Of a stretch of 64,000 nucleotides of DNA, positions 21,897-33,123 are shown one piece after another. How positions within the stretch are numbered: position 1 is the stretch's first letter; each line of letters opens with the position of its first letter. A program made the position numbers and the translations under genes. The notes below the pieces were generated by a model. That model made no database searches. It was not told the DNA's origin and was given only the letters and a program-made list of their open reading frames with translations. The DNA comes from Humulus lupulus (taxonomy: Eukaryota; Streptophyta; Magnoliopsida; Rosales; Cannabaceae): the NCBI RefSeq assembly GCF_963169125.1, contig NC_084795.1:96901411-96965410 (forward strand). The letters run 5' to 3'.

Positions 21897-24138
21897 TGAG
21901 TTTGGAGCAAAAGTTGTGCCTCCAAAGAGGATATTAAAGATGTTGCCTGAGCTATTTAACCATCAAGATAAAAATGTTCGTGCATCTTCTAAAGGACTTA
22001 CTCTTGAGCTTTGTCGATGGATTGGAAAGGACCCTGTAAAATCAATATTATTTGAGAAAATGAGGGATACAATGGTATGATAACTTCTTACATGTACAGC
22101 TTTGCGTATGGAATTTTTTGTTGCTCCCTGATCCTTGGAAGTAATGACTTATTTATTATTTTTTATTTTTTGAAGAAAAAAGAATTGGAAGCCGAGCTGG
22201 TGAATGTAACAGGGGCAGCTAGGCTATGTCGCAAAATAAGGTGAAAATTCATTTTTTTTCATTAGCTATTTGATCTGCTTGCTGTTTTTATTTTTCTTAA
22301 CCTAGTTGGTATTGATGTCTTCAGGTCTGAGCAAGATAAGGAGCCAGAAAAGGAGGTTGTATCTAAAGTTGTGGGTGCTGGCCCATCTGAGGAATCTACA
22401 TCTGATGGTGTGTAATACACATAGTCTATTAGATTATTCTTTTTCTTGGTTGATATTAAATGACGACAAGTAGGTGTTCTATCAGCGGGTAACAAGTGAT
22501 TACCATTGTAGGAGTTTGACACTTTAGTGTTATATTTTATTAGTTTTTTTACTGCAGAGATTTTGGTTATTTAGCTCTCCTGTTTATGCATAGTTTAACA
22601 TATTTTAATTTCAGCTCCTCAGGAAATAGATGAGTATGAGCTCGTTGATCTTGTTGATATATTGGCTCCTTTGGAGAAGTCTAGATTTTGGGATGGAGTG
22701 GTCAGTCTTCTTTCTTCTCTCCGTCAAACTAGTTCAGTTTTTTTTTTGGGTGTAGTGATTTAATTTAGGAATATTTGGTTTTGATGTTCCTGTACTGCTA
22801 TTAACATCTTGTGCCTTATGTCACAGAAAGCAACCAAGTGGTCAGAACGGAAAGAGGCTGTTGCAGAGCTAACCAAGCTTGCTTCAACAAAAAGAATAGC
22901 ACTCGGTGATTTCTCAGAAATCTGTCGGACACTAAAAAAGGTACATTGTCTTTTTATGTTTGGGTATTTCGTTTGCATCGTTTATACCTCTATCTATTGC
23001 CAAGGATCTTTTTAATATTGCATAGTTAAGTGTTCAATCTGCTCCATTAAGTTTTAACTTCATGCTTTATATTCTTACTTCTGTTATAAGTTTATACTTG
23101 CTTTTTGAGTTGATGAATAAAAATCATTTAATTCTTTTTCTGTACAGCTCATAACAGATGTTAATATCGCTGTTGCACTCGAGGCAATTCAAGCTATTGG
23201 CAATCTTGCTCGGGGTTTAAGAACTAATTTCTCTGCAAGTTCACGCTTCCTATTGCCAGTTTTGCTGGTATGTTCATTTTTTGCTAGCTAAAAAAATAAT
23301 ATTATATCAACTTAAAATGCAAACAGACTGTTTGAATGTAACCAAGCTGTTCAAGTGTTCATTTACTTTTTGCCAGTTACTTACAACTGAGCATGGTGGT
23401 ATTTTTTTTTGGATTTTGACTTGTACATTCATTTTTCCTATTAATAAAAGTGCACTTAGTCATACGAGTAGATTCTTTTTTAGAAGTTCAAATGATGTTG
23501 ATCGTAGCTTTGATTTGTATATAAAGTGATTTTTTTATTCAATTTTACTTTTAATATATATTTTGATCTGGTTTATCTCAGATTTTTCTTAGAAATAATT
23601 TAATAAAGATTGAAGAAGGGATATTGGTTTATTGTATTTATCTAACTCCTTTAATTTATCTCTCTCTCTCTCTCTCTCTTATTTTTTTTTATAAAGGAAA
23701 AATTGAAAGAGAAAAAATCTGCCTCTACTGAGGCACTAAATCAAAGTCTTCAGGTAATGCATACAGTTGGGTGCTTAAGTCTAGCTGACATTGTGGAAGG
23801 CAAGTATATCTTTATCCTACGCTGTAGTTCTTTAATTCAGAATATAGTATTGTCATAGGATTCCTTACTATGTTTTTGGTTTAAGTTTTTTTTTATTAGA
23901 GATTAGATGACATAAATTCTTTGCATTTTAGTGTTTGTAATCACTTTGATAGGTGGTAATTTTGATTTTGCCCAAACTGTAATGGATGTTGTCTATTGCA
24001 GATATTAAGACAGCTGTAAAAAATAAAGTTCCTCTTGTACGGTCATCAACTCTTAACTGGGTAACATTCTGTATTGAAACAAGTAACAAGGGTGTTATTT
24101 TAAAGGTGCACAAGGACTATGTGCCTATCCTTATGGAG
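21897..24138 (+). pseudogene. MOR1: Captured MOR1/GEM1 (XMAP215 family) gene fragment, TOG region
   Basis: MOR1 is the plant XMAP215-type microtubule polymerase. Eight exons are recognisable: 21897-22074 (EFGAKVVPPKRILKMLPEL), 22176-22240, 22325-22407, 22615-22700, 22827-22940 (KATKWSERKEAVAELTKLA), 23148-23267, 23697-23800 and 24002-24138. They cover the end of TOG1, the linker and most of TOG2. Splice sites are nearly all GT..AG; the donor after 23800 is GC (GCAAGT). The exons run without obvious stops, making this the largest and best-kept capture. It starts and stops inside introns, so its junctions with IDI upstream and the spacer downstream are intronic. The C-terminal TOG3-5 domains are missing. 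A truncated TOG protein could in theory interfere with microtubules, but translation is unproven. Confidence 0.9.
23660..23681. repeat. CT microsatellite
   Basis: Simple (TC)n run in the intron before the seventh MOR1 exon, forming part of its polypyrimidine region. Confidence 0.9.
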
Positions 24139-26051
24139 GTAAGTGAATTTATGTTTGTAGTTGTAATATATTTCATATTTTTGAACAATCAGTTGAGTAA
24201 AATGTGCTAAATATTGCTTATTCCCATTTATTTTAGAAGACAACTTCAATACTGGTTTTGATGAGTTTAGAGCACTAATTCATGGTTTGGTGCTCTTACT
24301 TTCTAATTTGTAATCTGAATGGAGCTTTTTAATTTCAGTACTTTTATATGTCAAATGCCTTTGCTTATTGCTGTCTTTGATTTAGTTTAGTTTGTTGTTC
24401 ACTTTACTTGGTAGTTTATGTGATACTCATGCTAGTTGCTTCTATCTTTTTTATTACTGGATTTTACTAGGTGGTGGATAACTTATGGCTATCTAGAAGT
24501 TGGAAGATTGAACTTCTGAAGTTGCAAAATAATGATACATTATTTTTGTTTCTTGATCATTCTCACCAAGTACTAAGAGGTTGTTTTTGCTTTTTTTTTT
24601 CTTGATGCATTTACCAGTTGGGTAAGCGGGGTCTTGGATCCAGAAGGCAGTGCATCTGGAGATGTTGTTACATCAGTTAAAAGGTAGGCTCTTATTTGTT
24701 ATTTTTGTTTACCTAATTTATGTAGTTTCTGCTTTAATAGTTGGTGTAATTTGTTTTTGTCTTTTCTGTATATATACTCTTTTGTATCATTACTTCTTTA
24801 ATGAGAATTGATTCTATTAATTCAGTCACTAAGTTTGTCACTAAGTTTGATTCTATCTGCTTTTCTGAATTCCATTGAGCAAGGAAGTTGTCTCGTTTTG
24901 CTTACCTTTATGTACATGTTTCTCTTGAAACTTTACACAAAAGTATTGTTTTCAAATTGTTTTTTTCAGCTGGTCTGTGTTTTTTGCATAATAAAAGAAA
25001 GGGAAGACATAAAGCATAGTAAGAAGAATAGCATTAGAAAAGGTGATAATTCCTCTTTGATTTTTTATTTGTAAGCTGTAAAGTTGATTTTACTGTATTT
25101 TCCTTTTTAATGTTAGTGGGTTTTACAAATGGTAGTATCCTTTGCCCTGTGATGGAAAAACTCAATGTTGGAAACAATGCCTTGTTTCTAGATTACTTTG
25201 TGCCTGATGATGAAAACTTTTATTTTTGTATTGATATGTGCATTGATTTCATTTTGAGCCTCCATCTTTTCTGCTCTCACCATCTTTGGTACTCACCATG
25301 ATCCATTATTTTATTTTATTTATTTATTTATTACTATTTTCTCATGTTGGCTGTGGTGATGATGATCTGTGTTTGTTGTTGGTGGTGGTGAATGCCAAAG
25401 GTAATGGTTGAAGTGGTGGTGTTTAAACCTTGAAGATGTGATTGGTTCTCAATGAATTTTCAATGTTCATGAAATTTCTAGCATTAATCTCTGAAGGCAT
25501 TTATATATTAGAATGGTCTCCTTTTACAGCTACAAAATATATATTTTATTGCCTTATGTAATAATATGAAGATATTGTCATTTTTTTTGTTAGTTTTCAC
25601 TTTCTTTGCATGCTTATTTGCCCTGTGATGGAAAATCTAATTTTCAGAAGCAGTTTCATGGTTTTGCATTATAAGCCTTCTCTCTCTCTCTCTCTCTCTC
25701 TATACATACATACATACATATATATTTCTCTCTCTCTCTCTACTTTTTCATCAGAAAAAGTCTATTTTACAGAATCTATTGTGAGTGCTCTTAAGGCTTA
25801 TAATGAAAATTCTCATGTACACTGTTAATGACCATATTAGCTTATGAGATCTGAGGTCTTTTGAATATCTAAGTTTGTTATTCTCTGTTTTATAATGATT
25901 TATTTGATTTATCACCTGTTAATAGATTAGAGGAAGAATTATTTAAAGATTACCTTTATTATTAATCTGTTTTATAATGCATGTTTTTGAACACTACTTG
26001 ACAATGCTTTTATAGAATTGAGTACCTATAGGTAACACTCCTATGTTCCAG
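24139..26051 (+). other. Spacer inside the Pack-CACTA with one unassigned exon-like block
   Basis: Mostly T-rich, intron-like DNA. At 24618-24683 a block lies between a CAG acceptor and a GTAGGC donor, with one open frame (WVSGVLDPEGSASGDVV..). I do not recognise its source. A segment TTTGCCCTGTGATGGAAAA occurs twice (about 25140 and 25618), indicating an internal duplication. A CT/CATA microsatellite lies at 25677-25740. The remainder holds nothing I can name. Confidence 0.5.
25677..25740. repeat. CT and CATA microsatellites
   Basis: A (TC)n run is followed by (CATA)n/(TA)n and a second (TC)n run, within the captured or intron-like DNA of the Pack-CACTA. Confidence 0.9.
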
Positions 26052-26750
26052 GCTTCTCTAACTATGGTTCGAGGGTCCGGTACTGGATGAAGTACACCAA
26101 CGGCTCAATCCATGGATATCTCAGGTGATTTGCTACTCCAAATATAACAAGATCATACAATTGTTTTAGACTTGATTTGCTGCTCCAAATATAACAAGAT
26201 CATACAGTATTGATTCAATTTATTCTCAAGCTGCATTGATCTTACCTCCATTCCATTTTACAGTTTTTATAGTAAGCATCAATTATTGAGCATGTACTTA
26301 GTTCAACTGTCTCAATTCAGTTTTTGAGAGGAAATCCAAAAACATATGCTTTGTTTTTGTTTTTCTCATGTTCAGCATTCGCTATGTATTATATTTCTGA
26401 CTGCTTTCTTGCCTTTTGTTATTATTTTTCAGATTAATCTTGGAATATACATGCAAGACAGTATCTCAGAACTGTCAGTGTTGGTTGACCGTTCAGTGGG
26501 GGGATCCAGTTTAGTGGATGGTCAGATAGAGCTTATGCTCCACAGGTTTCTATTCTCTTTGATTTTTTTTCCAAGATTAATTATTATTCCCTAGTTTAAT
26601 GCATTTGATTTAATCAGCTAGGATTGCTTCCTCATGACTTCGAACAAGCTGCTTTGATTTTGTAGGAGATTACTTCATGATGATTCAAGAGGAGTTGGTG
26701 AGGTGTTGAATGAAACAGTTTGTCTTCATGATAAATGCGAGGGTTTAATT
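26052..26750 (+). pseudogene. Captured alpha-mannosidase (GH38) gene fragment
   Basis: GH38 alpha-mannosidases trim mannose from N-glycans in vacuole or lysosome-like compartments. Three exons are visible: 26052-26124 (GPVLDEVHQRLNPWISQ in one frame), 26433-26545 (NLGIYMQDSISELSVLVDR then a GGSSLVDGQIELMLHR segment) and 26666-26750 (RLLHDDSRGVGEVLNETV, then CEGLI). All have AG acceptors and GT donors. They match the C-terminal, non-catalytic half of plant alpha-mannosidases. Exons that should lie between the first two are missing, so there was internal loss during or after capture. The catalytic domain is absent. An exon-like stretch after 26829 is not recognisable as part of this gene. Confidence 0.87.
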
Positions 26751-27092
26751 GTAAGTATACCATTTTTCCAACCTCTATTTATAGTTGAGTTGATAATGGT
26801 GTCTATGAACAAATTTTGAAATGACACAGGGAGAACTAATAGACTCAGGTTCCATACGGATATTTACAATCAAGACGACCAAAGAAAATATGATATTTTT
26901 TAAGCTATTATTTTCTGTTTGATTTAGTTGTTATTTCTTATATTAGACCCATTTTGCAAGGTCTGATTCTAATCTGGCTTGAGCCCTGGGTGAGCACGTT
27001 ACATTTTGGTACTAATTATTCTTAGCGATTCTTTTTTATTAAGACTCCTGTTTGGTCAGTAATGATATGTAATTAAATCTCCTCTGCTGTAG

Positions 27093-27210
27093 GTTCATGC
27101 GGCCAGAAACTGCACAGGGCATATTTGTTAACTTCAAAGACTTGTACTATTACAATGGGAACAAGCTTCCTTTTGCTGCTGCTCAAATTGGCCAGGCTTT
27201 CAGAAATGAG
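27093..27210 (+). pseudogene. GlyRS: Captured single exon of glycyl-tRNA synthetase
   Basis: One exon between TGTAG and GTTCTT encodes [20 protein letters not shown] and runs on to GQAFRNE, with no stop. This matches the eukaryotic/archaeal-type class II glycyl-tRNA synthetase around motif 2, whose FRNE arginine and glutamate contact ATP and the tRNA acceptor end. No other GlyRS exon is present, so no enzyme can result. It is the shortest capture in the element and stays in the common sense orientation. Confidence 0.88.
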
Positions 27211-27511
27211 GTTCTTAATTTTCTTATCTTTGGACTTTAGCACTTATGTTTGCATAGGATGCTCATATTATTTCTAATTGGTAACAGGTCTTTGTAACTA
27301 GTATTTGGTTCTTAAGCGTCTTATGTGCTATTTTTGAATCTTTGATAACAAATATTGTATCAAGTTTTGGTTGTAGTATTCAAATGCTGTGATGTTATTC
27401 TTTTCTAGGATTTACCTTTTGATCTTTTTGAACCATACATATGTTTATACATATATTTGGTTGTCAATTATGATTATAATTGTATTAATATGTATATATT
27501 TTTATTTGAAG

Positions 27512-28223
27512 AATCAATCATGGTTGGGTTCCCTTATCAACACTATAGTTGGAAATTTGAAACTCTCAATTTCAAATATTCATATCAGATACGAGGACAG
27601 TGAAAGGTGTGTAATAGCAAGTTAAATTTTATATTTTGGAATCTTAACATTCTTATTTTCTGTCTGAATTATAATTTCCTATTCTCTAGCAATCCTGGTC
27701 ACCCATTTGCAGTAGGTGTGACCTTGGAGAAACTCTTAGCTTCCTTCTGAGTGGGTCCAGGTAGAACCAATATTTAGTTTATTCTTGCAGTTACATATGT
27801 TGAGGGAATGTTCAAACTATGAAACTTTGATCATTTATTTGCTTCAGGTTTTTAGATATGGCATTGGAGAAGGCAAACCTGCTGATAGAATTGTCATACA
27901 ACACACTTATATTCTAGAACCAATTACAGGAAATGCAAAGTATATTCTGGATGATGTCATTCTCTGTTAATCAAAGGTTTAATTTCATAATTCAACTGTG
28001 ATTGGATACTTGGAGGCATGTTTTGATTGGCCTTGAAAACTTTTAGTATCTTGTTGTTGCAGGATGGATACAAGGATATGTTAAAACTAGCTGATAACTT
28101 TTCTGCCTTTAATCAACGGTTAAAATATGCGCATTTTCGTCCACATGTTTCCGTGAAATCTGATCCTCGTTCTTGGTGGAAGTATGCTTATAGAGCTGTA
28201 TCTGACAAAGTGAAGAAGGGAAG
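27512..28223 (+). pseudogene. VPS13: Captured VPS13-like (chorein) gene fragment
   Basis: VPS13 proteins are bridge-like lipid transporters at membrane contact sites. Four exons are seen: 27512-27606 (SWLGSLINTIVGNLKLSIS, then IRYEDSE), 27690-27760 (NPGHPFAVGVTLEKL), 27848-27976 (GKPADRIVIQHTYILEP, then GNAKY) and 28063-28223 (DGYKDMLKLADNFSAFNQRL, then SWWKYAYRAVSD). They correspond to the N-terminal chorein and following region. The second exon has a TGA (27748-27750) and the third a TAA (27968-27970), where the expected sequence between GNAKY and LDDV is shortened. Splice sites are mostly intact. Plants have several VPS13-like genes, and I cannot tell which was the donor. Confidence 0.87.
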
Positions 28224-29807
28224 GTAACTTCTTTAGGACATGGATTTGTGTATAATGCAAGATATATTTATATAGAATTAGTCAAAATTGTTAACTCAAC
28301 GTAGCAGTTAAGAGGAACTTTAATTACATTGTTTGGTATTGTTAAGTAGTACATACTACCTTATTGTATATCAACTTAACCTTTTAGATTATTTAATGCT
28401 GTTTTTGTATCTATGCAATCAAGATATTTCTATTGGCATGTATTGCTTATATTGTATATATTATATTAGCTATAATAGTACTTATTAATTAGCTTGACAA
28501 TTTTTTTGACTGCTGAAATTACCTTGACTTAGCATGGCTTGAAATTTGTATTTTTGTTTAAAGGTGCATGAAACTTTCTTGCTTATAAATTATGTTCTCA
28601 TATGTGTGGTGCCACTAACACTTTGTTTTGGTTATTGATTATAAGCCCTGTTTATTTTATAAAAAAATCTGCACATTCTTGTTGATTAAGATTCTAGATG
28701 CTATAATTGGAGGTTTTACTTAGCTCTCTTTCATAGATAAAAGAGTCAAAGTTCCAGAGTATTATTAACATATTGGATTTATTGCATTGCATTTTAATCA
28801 TGATTTTTTGTAGTTTTTGTGCTGTAAAGACTGCTATTTCTCTGTTCTTCATCAATTAAATTGATTAGTATATTTTCACTGTTAGTTGGAAGATATGCCG
28901 CTGTTATTGACATGAACCAGGTTTTAACTAGAATTAGCCTAACATGATCTACATTTCTGCATAGCATGCACACATATCATGTATTTACAATTAGACAGAG
29001 ACACTTAGAGAGATCTGAATGAGTCATGTGTCAGAGCTTGGCTCTATTCTAGGTTAGTTTCTTCAAAGTCTTTGTTGCTGATTTTTGTCTATTTCCAGCC
29101 TTCATTGCTGAGTTTTTTGGGGGGGCTATGTTTTCTAAAGACAAAACAGAGTATTACATCTTATTTTCTGGTTTACATTATTGGAATTTTTTTGGGCCAT
29201 TATTTCCATTCCTTCATAGCCATCAAGTCTGATTTTACCTTTCACAATGTCTTAAACAACCGTGACAAGTGATTGCTTATATTGAATTGTGTCACCCTCT
29301 TTAACGGTAAATTGGCCATAATAATATATCATTATATTTTGAGCACACCATGTCACTATGTTAGGTACCTTTTGGCATATTTTAGGCAAGTATCCAAGAC
29401 TGGGTCTTGTAAGTCAACATACCTCTATAATTTTTTAGGCTAATGAGTTCTTATGAATATTGTTGACTATTTTTAATAATAGATAATATTTTAATTGTTT
29501 CATCTTTCTTTTGTCCAAGTAATCTATAGTGATTACTTTCTTTTTTAATAGTTCAAGGTATTTCTTTTTTTAATACTTTCTTTTGTCAAACATCTTACTT
29601 GCCTAGATGTCACGTTAAGTATTATTTATTTCTTTAATTGTTTTTATTATTACACTAAATAAAGAGAAGTTAAGTTTTCAGTTTTACAGAAACATTTACT
29701 TTTGCCCTTTGGCTACTGAAGTAATATGATAATTTGCAAACCTCTTTTTTTTTTCTTTATGGGATACTAAATTGTAGAAAATGACAGCTTAACTATCTAT
29801 TTTGCAG
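28224..29807 (+). other. Intron-like spacer inside the Pack-CACTA
   Basis: About 1.6 kb of T-rich DNA between the VPS13 and UBP pieces. I see no exon with a recognisable family. It may be intron sequence from either donor gene or filler DNA. Confidence 0.45.
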
Positions 29808-31157
29808 ATTGATTTAGGCATTGGATCTTCATCATTTGCAAAATCACAGGGCCCGGAATGACTCATTGATAGTGGATGTTTGCCAGGTGAGTGGGAATTA
29901 AAGTCTTCTTTCTTGAAAGCTATATTTCTTCTTTCCTTGAACCATAAGCATTTATTTTTTCCTGTACTGGTACAAAAGTATTTTCTTCTCTTACAATGTT
30001 TATATGTTAATGGTTAGGGTCAATATAAGTAGACACTGGTTTGCCCAGCATGTGGAAAGATTTCAATCACTTTTGATCCCTTCATGTATTTGTCGTTGCC
30101 GCTACCTTCAACTGCAACTCGGCAAATAACCGTGACTGTGTTTTACGGCGATGGAAGTGGTCTTCCTATGCTATACACTGTTAGTTTGCTAAAGCAAGGT
30201 TGTTGTAAAGATCTTAGTGAACAACTAAGTAATGCTTGTTGCTTAAATGCTGATGAGATTCTTCTGCTTGCAGAGGTAAATTTGGTTTCCATTGATATCT
30301 GCTACAATTTATTTTATTTATTCCCTTAATTTTAGTTCTAGTGGTTGAGTAACTGTAATTTCGATTGCCAGGTTTATGAACATAAGATTTTTCGATATTT
30401 GGAAAACCCCTCAGAGCTATTGGCTCCAATTAAGGAGGATGACCACTTATAGACTTTCTAAAAACGTCGTGGGAAGATCCAGAGTTGAAATAATTCATCG
30501 ACCACATGAAAAGTAAGCTTGCATCCTTATCCTTATATAATTGGTAAATAGCACTGGTAAACATGTGATGTACAAACTGGTGTTGCCAATCCATCTATTG
30601 AAAAATAGCTTTAACTAAGTAATTTCAGAAGGGGATTATAGTATCAATTAAAATAATTATTGGCTACTTGTTCATTAAGAAGATGAAGTCCGTATGAATA
30701 AAGTTCAAGCGCTCCAAGTCAAGTGTTGACTGGATAATACTGGCTATATTATCTGCTTTTGAGAAATATGTGTTTTAATTTTTTGTATCCTAGTCATTTT
30801 ATGTCTTGGATCATCTATGCAGACTGCTTGTTAGACTTCTGCTGGATTTCCTAACTTAGTTGGATTTTTCAGGTGCCCGTCAGACAGTGTTAAGGGTTGT
30901 CAGGGAAAGCTTATCGGTACCCCTTTTGTTACTTATTTAAAAGAGCCATTTGTGGAGCCAATGTTGAAGCCGCTGTTACTAGATTGTTGTCACCTTTGAA
31001 GAGAACGAGTCCTTCAGTTAAGCTCCAGAATGGTAAGGAAAATGGATTTGAAAAAGAGGTTATTGAAGAACCATCAAACAGCTACAATTCTAAGAACCTG
31101 TCAATGGATGATGCAGAAGTAGAGGAAAAATCCAGCGAAGCGTTATTTCTGTGTTGA
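29808..31157 (+). pseudogene. UBP: Captured ubiquitin-specific protease (UBP5/8-like) gene fragment
   Basis: Plant UBPs remove ubiquitin from proteins. Four exon blocks are visible: 29808-29886 (ending ARNDSLIVDVCQ in frame), 30018-30275 (zinc-binding-like CPACGK, then ITFDPFMYLSLPLP and FYGDGSGLP), 30372-30512 (VYEHKIFRYLENPSELL) and 30873-31157 (GTPFVTYL.., then LLSPLKRTSPSVK and GKENGFEKEV). They match the middle of the plant UBP5/UBP8 group, with neither the Cys box nor the His box. A TAG interrupts the second block just after GQYK (30030-30032), another lies near 30450, and a frameshift occurs in the last block near 30950. It is non-functional as an enzyme. It is the last capture before the right terminus. 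Confidence 0.85.
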
Positions 31158-31439
31158 AAGTAGTAAATTTTAGACTCCTTGAATACTTAAAGAATATTTT
31201 GTTGTTGATGACAGTGTTGCATGTTTTAAACTAAATTGTGGATTGTTACTTCAATGTAGAATGTTCTTACTTTTTGTTATTTGAAAATCAAGTTCATTTG
31301 ATGATGCTAGTATAATATTAGAAAGTTAATTTTAATTATATAAAAAAATTAAAATATAATAGAATAAATTAGTGTAATATAAATAAAATATATAATGAGA
31401 ATTTAAATATATCTAAATATAATAATAATACGAAAATTG

Positions 31440-31819
31440 AGTTATAATATATATTATAATAACATTTTTTATGCAAAGAATTATGTTATGGAAACTTCAT
31501 TATATAACACATATAATGTGTTATACTAAAGTGTAGTATAACACAAAAAATGTGTTATAGAAAAGTGTAGTATAACACAAAAAAAGTGTTATAGTATCGA
31601 CTATAAATAACATAATTCAACACTTATCTATATATTAAAATAACACAGAAATTGTGTTATCGTTGATAGTACAATAACACATCTGTATAACACTGATAAA
31701 GTGTTATGTAAAGTATCCTGACCTACGATAACATAGTCTGTCTTAACACATCAGAAAGTGTTATCGTAGGTTTTGATAACACATTTTTGGTGTTATTAAA
31801 AGCATTTTTTCTTGTAGTG
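31440..31819. repeat. Right subterminal repeats and terminus of the Pack-CACTA
   Basis: Ten or more copies of ATAACAC or its complement GTGTTAT occur in both orientations. Some are arranged as palindromes, such as TAACACAAAAAATGTGTTAT around 31533-31557. The terminal 13 bp read CACTACAAGAAAA from the right. This array is much denser than at the left end, an asymmetry seen in CACTA elements. Confidence 0.85.
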
Positions 31820-31822
31820 AGA

Positions 31823-33123
31823 GGTGGAAAGGGAAGGGGAAGAGATCGAGGAAGATGTGCCTCTACAAACCCGGATGCTACTGAAATCCCTGACATGAGA
31901 GTGCCACCAACCCAACCAGCAGCACCAACTGTGGATTTAGCTACAAAGATAGTGAGGTTGAGAGTTGTCCCAAGCCAGGCAAGTACCCCAAGCGACCCAA
32001 GTACCATTGGCGCAACTTGAGCCTCCAGTACCACCATTTGCACCATTACTAATGGCTTACAATTTTGAGCCAGTATATGAACGATTTAGGATGCAAGCCC
32101 CGCCTAGCTACGAAGGGAAAGCCGACCCTTTGGTGGTGAAAGATTGGTTGAAGTCAGTGGAGGCTATCTTTTACCATATGTAGAAGAATGACCATCAGAG
32201 GGTTTCAGGTGAAGCTTAACTACTTATGATGGATGCAAGGATATGGTGGGATGTGGTGAAGCAGACCCGCAACTTACATACTATGACCTGGGTAGATTTT
32301 ACATTTAGCAAAAAGTATTACAATGTAGTTGTACTGGCTTCTAGGGCTTATGAATTTGTGCCTTGGTTTAGGGAAACCTTTTTGCCACTGATTATGCTAA
32401 GAAACCTGATAAGTTGGCGAGTTTTTCACCTGAGATAGTACCAACTGAGGCCATGCGATTCCAAAGGTTTATGAGAGGACTTAAGCCCATGATTGCTAGA
32501 GATGTCAAGAAGACCAGTACTAAAGTGGTTAGTTACGCTGAGGTTTTGGGAAAGGCTATCGATGCAGAATACTTGGAGGACTACATATGGAAGGATAGTG
32601 CTGCAAGAAGGGAGGCCAACAGAATTAAGGGTTCCCACGATGGCAACAAGAGGAATATCCATGAGGGACAGAGAAGTCGTAATGACTAGAGGCCTAGACT
32701 CCTAGCCCCGAATGGAAATAATCATAACAAATGTAACCACAACAACAACGATAACAGTCACAACAATAGTCATAATCGCAAAAACCGTCAGAACCACAAG
32801 GTTGAATACCCTACCTGCCCCAAATGCTTGCGCCAACATCTAGGAGACTGTCAAGCATGCACCAAAAAAGTATTACAAGTGCGGTCAGGTGGGACATCTA
32901 AATAAGGATTGCCCACAGTTGATAGCACGAGCAGGGCAATGAAACAATGGCAATCTTGGGCCAGCAAGAGTCTTTGCTTTGTCCCAAAAGGAAGCAACTA
33001 ACAGTAACACCATCATCACAGGTCAACTTCTTATTTCTGGTATGATATGTAGAGTCCTCATTGATTATGGAGTGACTCACTCTTATGTTTCTATGAATGT
33101 AATTGATAAATTGGGATTGCCTT
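31823..33123 (+). pseudogene. G1 gag and start of protease, interrupted
   Basis: The frame continues from 19568. The capsid-type motif PPSYEGKADPLVVKDWLKSV (about 32098-32157) and the later RFQRFMRGLKP are typical of Ty3/gypsy gag. A zinc knuckle CGQVGHLNKDC follows near 32880-32912. Protease starts around 33010 with VLIDYGVTHSYVS, where the expected active-site DSG/DTG reads DYG. The frame has stops and shifts (TGA at 32018-32020, TAG at 32181-32183, several later). It is cut at 33123 by element E2 and resumes at 43276. Confidence 0.85.

Larger units (their letters stand above)
19569..31819 (+). mobile_element. Pack-CACTA transposon carrying pieces of six host genes
   Basis: The 12,251-bp element is bounded by AACTACACCAAATACC at the left (a C-to-A change of the first CACTA base) and, read inward from the right, CACTACAAGAAAAAATGC. 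It is flanked by perfect 3-bp AGA at 19566-19568 and 31820-31822, the duplication size typical of CACTA elements. Removing the element and one AGA restores a continuous G1 gag frame, which independently fixes the ends. It has repeated ATAACAC/GTGTTAT subterminal motifs, dense at the right end. No transposase is present. Inside are sense-oriented, intron-containing fragments of IDI, MOR1, alpha-mannosidase, GlyRS, VPS13 and UBP genes. Most exon borders still have AG and GT, so the pieces were taken at DNA level. It is non-autonomous and would need a transposase in trans. Confidence 0.9.

Noticed and set aside
27093..27210. A working glycyl-tRNA synthetase locus
   Set aside because: A single exon is present, flanked by pieces of other genes.
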